The notes beneath the pieces were generated by a model, which made no database searches, was not told the origin of the DNA, and worked only from the letters and a program-made list of their open reading frames with translations. Both the position numbers and the translations under genes were made by a program. A DNA stretch of 8,546 bases from Croceicoccus sp. (lineage in GTDB: Bacteria; Pseudomonadota; Alphaproteobacteria; Sphingomonadales; Sphingomonadaceae): the NCBI GenBank assembly GCA_029936705.1, contig JAPYSD010000121.1, forward strand, positions 1 through 8,546, given 5' to 3'. This document shows positions 5,809 to 8,546 of the stretch, piece after piece. How positions within the stretch are numbered: position 1 is the first letter of the stretch; every line of letters starts with the position of its first letter.

Positions 5809-7335
5809 ATGGCCGACATGGTGGTGATCGAGGAAGAACATCTGGTCGAGAGCATCGCCGATGCGCTGCAATATATCAGCTTCTACCACCCGATGGACTA
5901 CATCAAGGCGCTGGGCGAGGCCTATGAGGCCGAGATGAACCCCGCCGCCAAGGACGCCATCGCGCAGATCCTGACCAATTCCAGGATGTGTGCTGAGGGG
6001 CATCGCCCGATCTGCCAGGACACGGGCATCGTCAACGTATTCCTGAAATGGGGCCAGAACTGCCGGCTGAATTCGGACAAGTCGCTGCAGGAGGTCGTCG
6101 ATGAAGGCGTTCGGCGCGGCTATAACAACCCGGACAACAAGCTGCGCGCGTCGGTCCTGGCCGATCCGGCCTTCACCCGCCGCAATACCAGGGACAACAC
6201 GCCCTGCGTGCTGGATGTCGAAATGGTGCCGGGCGATACCGTCGGCATCGACGTCGCGGCCAAGGGCGGCGGCAGCGAGGCGAAGTCCAAGTTCAAGATG
6301 ATGAACCCCAGCGACAATATCGTCGACTGGGTGCTGGAAATGATCCCGCAGATGGGCGCGGGATGGTGTCCGCCGGGCATGCTGGGCATCGGCATCGGCG
6401 GCACGGCCGAGCATTGCGTGAAGCTGGCGAAAAAGAGCCTGATGGACCCGATCGACATGGGCCAGCTGAAGGCGCGGGGGCCGCAGACCGATATCGAGAA
6501 GCTGCGCATCGAGATTTTCGACAAGGTCAATGCGATGGGCGTGGGCGCTCAGGGACTTGGCGGGCTGGCGACCGTGCTCGACGTCAAGATTTTCGACTGG
6601 CCGTGCCATGCGGCGAACAAGCCGGTTGCGATGATCCCGAACTGCGCCGCCACGCGCCACGCGCATCTGACGCTGGACGGCAGCGGTCCGGCCTTCATCC
6701 CCGCGCCCGATCTGTCGGCATGGCCCGACGTGGGCTGGAAACCGTCGAAGGAAGCGAAGCGCGTCGATCTCGACAACCTTACCCGCGAAGAGGTGCAGGG
6801 CTGGAAGAACGGCGACCGGTTGCTGCTGTCGGGAACGATGCTGACGGGCCGCGACGCGGCGCACAAGCGAATCCAGGACATGCTGGACAAGGGCGAGGAA
6901 CTGCCCGTCGATTTCCGGAACCGCGCGATCTATTACGTCGGCCCGGTCGATCCCGTCATGGGCGAGGTCGTCGGCCCCGCCGGTCCCACCACCGCGACGC
7001 GCATGGACAAGTTTACCGACATGATGCTCGACCTTGGCCTGATCGCCATGATCGGCAAGGCCGAGCGCGGGCAAGGCGCGACCGAGGTGATCGCGAAGCA
7101 CAAGGTCGCCTATCTGATGGCGGTCGGCGGCGCGGCATATCTGGTGTCGCGCGCGATCAAGGACTCGAGGGTCGTCGCGTTCGAGGATCTTGGCATGGAA
7201 GCGATCTACGAATTCCGGGTGAAAGACATGCCCGTGACCGTGGCGGTCGATAGCGAGGGCAACAATGTCCATACGCTGGCTCCACTGGTCTGGCGTGACA
7301 AGATCGCAAGGGAACAGCTGCTGCCGGCCACATAA
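5809..7335 (+). CDS. fumA: Class I fumarate hydratase ([4Fe-4S], single chain)
   Basis: Reversible hydration of fumarate to L-malate in the citric acid cycle, using an oxygen-sensitive [4Fe-4S] cluster in the cytoplasm. The 508 residues contain an N-terminal alpha-type domain (about 10-285) and a C-terminal beta-type domain (about 300-500). Probable cluster ligands are C69 in ICQDTG, C187 in WCPPG, and C279 in PNCAATRH. In the C-terminal half, SGTMLTGRDAAHKR (about 341-354), VDPVMGEVVGPAGPTTATRMD (ending near 400) and the IGKAERG segment are class I signatures. ATG 5809 is chosen because AGGAAG sits eight bases upstream; a longer TTG frame from 5740 adds residues unlike the family and would include the proposed promoter. 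The class II enzyme (FumC) is unrelated, so the class is certain. The symbol follows E. coli usage and could equally be fum. Monocistronic by context. Confidence 0.96.
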   Translation: MADMVVIEEEHLVESIADALQYISFYHPMDYIKALGEAYEAEMNPAAKDAIAQILTNSRMCAEGHRPICQDTGIVNVFLKWGQNCRLNSDKSLQEVVDEGVRRGYNNPDNKLRASVLADPAFTRRNTRDNTPCVLDVEMVPGDTVGIDVAAKGGGSEAKSKFKMMNPSDNIVDWVLEMIPQMGAGWCPPGMLGIGIGGTAEHCVKLAKKSLMDPIDMGQLKARGPQTDIEKLRIEIFDKVNAMGVGAQGLGGLATVLDVKIFDWPCHAANKPVAMIPNCAATRHAHLTLDGSGPAFIPAPDLSAWPDVGWKPSKEAKRVDLDNLTREEVQGWKNGDRLLLSGTMLTGRDAAHKRIQDMLDKGEELPVDFRNRAIYYVGPVDPVMGEVVGPAGPTTATRMDKFTDMMLDLGLIAMIGKAERGQGATEVIAKHKVAYLMAVGGAAYLVSRAIKDSRVVAFEDLGMEAIYEFRVKDMPVTVAVDSEGNNVHTLAPLVWRDKIAREQLLPAT

Positions 7336-7350
7336 GGGGCAGCAGGCCGG
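7318..7350 (+). other. Two overlapping hairpins spanning the fumarase stop codon
   Basis: CTGCTGCC (7318-7325) pairs perfectly with GGCAGCAG (7338-7345), putting the TAA stop (7333-7335) in the 12-nt loop. An alternative pairing joins CCGGCC (7324-7329) with GGCCGG (7345-7350). The two share bases and are mutually exclusive. Neither is followed by a run of T. Together with the hairpin at 7375 they probably form the transcript's 3' end or protect it from exonucleases. Confidence 0.4.
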
Positions 7351-7374
7351 TTCACCTGCACGGGTTCGTGTCTA

Positions 7375-7394
7375 GGGGGCGCAATTTTGCCCCC
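7375..7394 (+). terminator. Possible terminator hairpin after fumarase
   Basis: GGGGGC (7375-7380) and GCCCCC (7389-7394) form a perfect 6-bp GC stem around the loop GCAATTTT, about 40 bases after the fumarase stop and before the kinase promoter region. It lacks the downstream T-tract of an intrinsic terminator, so termination is plausible from position only. Confidence 0.4.
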
Positions 7395-7408
7395 CTGGCA
7401 CACCCATC

Positions 7409-7436
7409 TTCGACCAAGCGCCTATAAGGTTCGACC
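7409..7436 (+). promoter_or_regulatory. Heptamer direct repeats around a -10-like box before the kinase
   Basis: TTCGACC occurs at 7409-7415 and again at 7430-7436, a start-to-start spacing of 21 bp (two helical turns). Between them lies TATAAG (7423-7428), a good -10 match with no recognisable -35. LytTR-type regulators such as AgrA bind paired direct repeats with about this period, and the next gene is a LytS-type kinase. The assignment to such a regulator is inference; the repeats themselves are directly visible. Confidence 0.35.
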
Positions 7437-7476
7437 GGCGACTTGCCCGCTATGGCGCGGGTAAGCGGGCCGTCCT

Positions 7477-8546
7477 ATGCATCGGGGAATGCAGGACACG
7501 GATTACGACCGATCGGAAGAAGAAGCGCCGCGCGTGCCGCTGGTCAACGTGCTGCTGTCGATGGTCGCGTTCTGGGCCTGCTACTACGTTCTCGCCACCG
7601 CGCGCAGCTATCTGATCGGCTTCGAATTCCAGCAGGAACTGATGCTGCTGCGGCTGCTGGTCATCGCCGCCAGCCTGGCCGTGACGGTCCTGCTGTGGCT
7701 GCTGCTGCGCGGGTTCGACAATCGCAACCTGTGGGTACGCTTCGGCGTGGCCTTCATAGCCGCGCTGCCTGCGTCGCTGCTGCTGGCGGTCATCAATACC
7801 GAGGTTTTCCGCGAGGTCGAGCAGCGCGCGATCTATCGGCTGAACCAGGAACAGGGCGTCACGGTCCGGCGCGACCAGACCGGCAATATCCTGGTCGACG
7901 TGCCGCAGATGCCCGACGATCTGGACGACCTCGACCCCGGGCTGCCGAGCGAGGTGCAGGAAGCCATGAAACGCGCGGAAAGCCGGGGCGGCGGCGACGG
8001 CGAGCCGATCGTGATCGACCACGACATGCAGCGGAACATGATGTGGGTGCAGCTGACCGACATCGCGCTGGGCCGCTATTTCCTGCTCCTGGCGTGGGCC
8101 GCGCTCTATTTCGCGATGACGCAGGCGGAACACGCCCGCGTCGCCGAACGGCGCGAAGGCGAATACAAGCGGGCGGCCAAGGCGGCCGAGCTGAAATCGC
8201 TGCGCTACCAGGTTAATCCGCATTTCCTGTTCAACACGCTGAATTCGCTGTCCGCGCTGGTGATGGTGGGCCGCAACGAGCAGGCCGAGGCGATGATCCA
8301 GACGATCAGCACCTTCTATCGCCGGTCGCTGACGGGCGATCCGGTCGGCAACGTCCCGTTGGCCGAGGAGATCGAGTTGCAGCGCACCTATCTGCAGATC
8401 GAATCGGTACGCTTTCCCGATCGCTTGCGCATCGCCATCGACGTGCCGTCCGAACTGGAAAGCGCGCGCGTACCCGGCATGATCCTGCAGCCGCTGATCG
8501 AGAACTCGGTCAAATATGCAGTGGCGCCGGTCAATCGGCCTGTGAC
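7477..8546 (+). CDS. LytS/YehU-type sensor histidine kinase (partial, runs off window)
   Basis: Membrane sensor kinase of the His_kinase (PF06580) type, which autophosphorylates and usually signals to a LytTR-domain response regulator. About 356 codons are present with no stop before the window end. Hydrophobic helices lie near residues 23-45, 57-79, 86-107 and 197-217. A roughly 90-residue acidic loop (108-196) between the third and fourth is predicted to be periplasmic if the N-terminus is inside. The H-box is RYQVNPHFLFNTLN with H249, followed by the family-typical R-rich helix. The N-box is LQPLIENSVKYAV with N343. The glycine-rich ATP-lid boxes fall beyond the end. Two in-frame ATGs, 7477 and 7489, are possible; neither has a well-spaced Shine-Dalgarno, and an in-frame TAA at 7462 limits the start. 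Sense-frame codon use is normal for the window. Confidence 0.92.
   Translation, partial: MHRGMQDTDYDRSEEEAPRVPLVNVLLSMVAFWACYYVLATARSYLIGFEFQQELMLLRLLVIAASLAVTVLLWLLLRGFDNRNLWVRFGVAFIAALPASLLLAVINTEVFREVEQRAIYRLNQEQGVTVRRDQTGNILVDVPQMPDDLDDLDPGLPSEVQEAMKRAESRGGGDGEPIVIDHDMQRNMMWVQLTDIALGRYFLLLAWAALYFAMTQAEHARVAERREGEYKRAAKAAELKSLRYQVNPHFLFNTLNSLSALVMVGRNEQAEAMIQTISTFYRRSLTGDPVGNVPLAEEIELQRTYLQIESVRFPDRLRIAIDVPSELESARVPGMILQPLIENSVKYAVAPVNRPV

Noticed and set aside
5581..7272. A 563-codon minus-strand open frame opposite fumarase
   Set aside because: The fumarase frame carries all cluster and active-site motifs. The antisense product is His/Arg/Asp-rich with no recognisable domain, a mirror of the fumarase codons.
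812..7335. The ErpA-like carrier, ferredoxin and class I fumarase as one iron-sulfur gene system
   Set aside because: They lie in separate transcription units on both strands with unrelated genes between them. Shared cofactor chemistry alone does not make a system.
7443..8216. A 257-codon plus-strand frame over the kinase
   Set aside because: It is out of frame with the kinase, whose H-box and N-box are clear, and its translation is an Arg/Ala/Gly-rich shadow that ends mid-domain.
1..8546. tRNA or rRNA genes, CRISPR arrays, insertion sequences, phage or defence genes
   Set aside because: None was seen. Apart from the divergent spacer at 5570-5808, gene spacing is tight, no gap exceeds 300 bases, and no long repeats or target-site duplications were found.

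Overview
This GC-rich window reads as chromosomal housekeeping DNA from an alphaproteobacterium, most likely in the Sphingomonadales. The evidence is the pcm-like / tolC-like / popZ (DUF2497) gene run, the single-chain class I fumarase of about 508 residues, and codons with strongly GC-biased third positions. The genus cannot be fixed from sequence reading alone. There is no sign of recent transfer: no insertion sequence, phage gene, tRNA, rRNA, CRISPR array or abrupt base-composition shift.

Left part, minus strand (8-1653): exodeoxyribonuclease III (xth), an A-type iron-sulfur carrier close to ErpA, and a two-domain CBS protein. They run in the order CBS -> erpA -> xth, with gaps of 68 and 27 bp. 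A divergent 152-bp spacer leads to a short two-helix membrane protein on the plus strand (1806-2114). Its stop codon interlocks with the stop of the next minus-strand operon.

Middle part, minus strand (2111-5569): a tight four-gene run transcribed pcm-like methyltransferase -> TolC-type outer membrane protein -> PopZ polar organiser -> thioredoxin-fold [2Fe-2S] ferredoxin. Junctions are a 1-nt stop/start overlap, an 18-bp gap and a 26-bp overlap, so co-transcription and translational coupling are likely. A 239-bp divergent spacer (5570-5808) holds plausible promoters for this operon and for fumarase, plus two mutually exclusive small hairpins in the presumed operon leader.

Right part, plus strand (5809-8546): class I fumarase, a hairpin-rich 3' end, and the first ~356 codons of a LytS/YehU-type sensor histidine kinase. 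The kinase runs off the window with its H-box and N-box visible. A pair of identical heptamers spaced 21 bp apart lies just upstream of it, a spacing that matches LytTR regulator sites.

No undescribed multi-gene system is convincingly present. The points most worth a second look are the 21-bp repeat pair before the kinase, the attenuator-like leader of the pcm operon, the degenerate SAM motif of the PCMT-family protein, and the ferredoxin gene following popZ.
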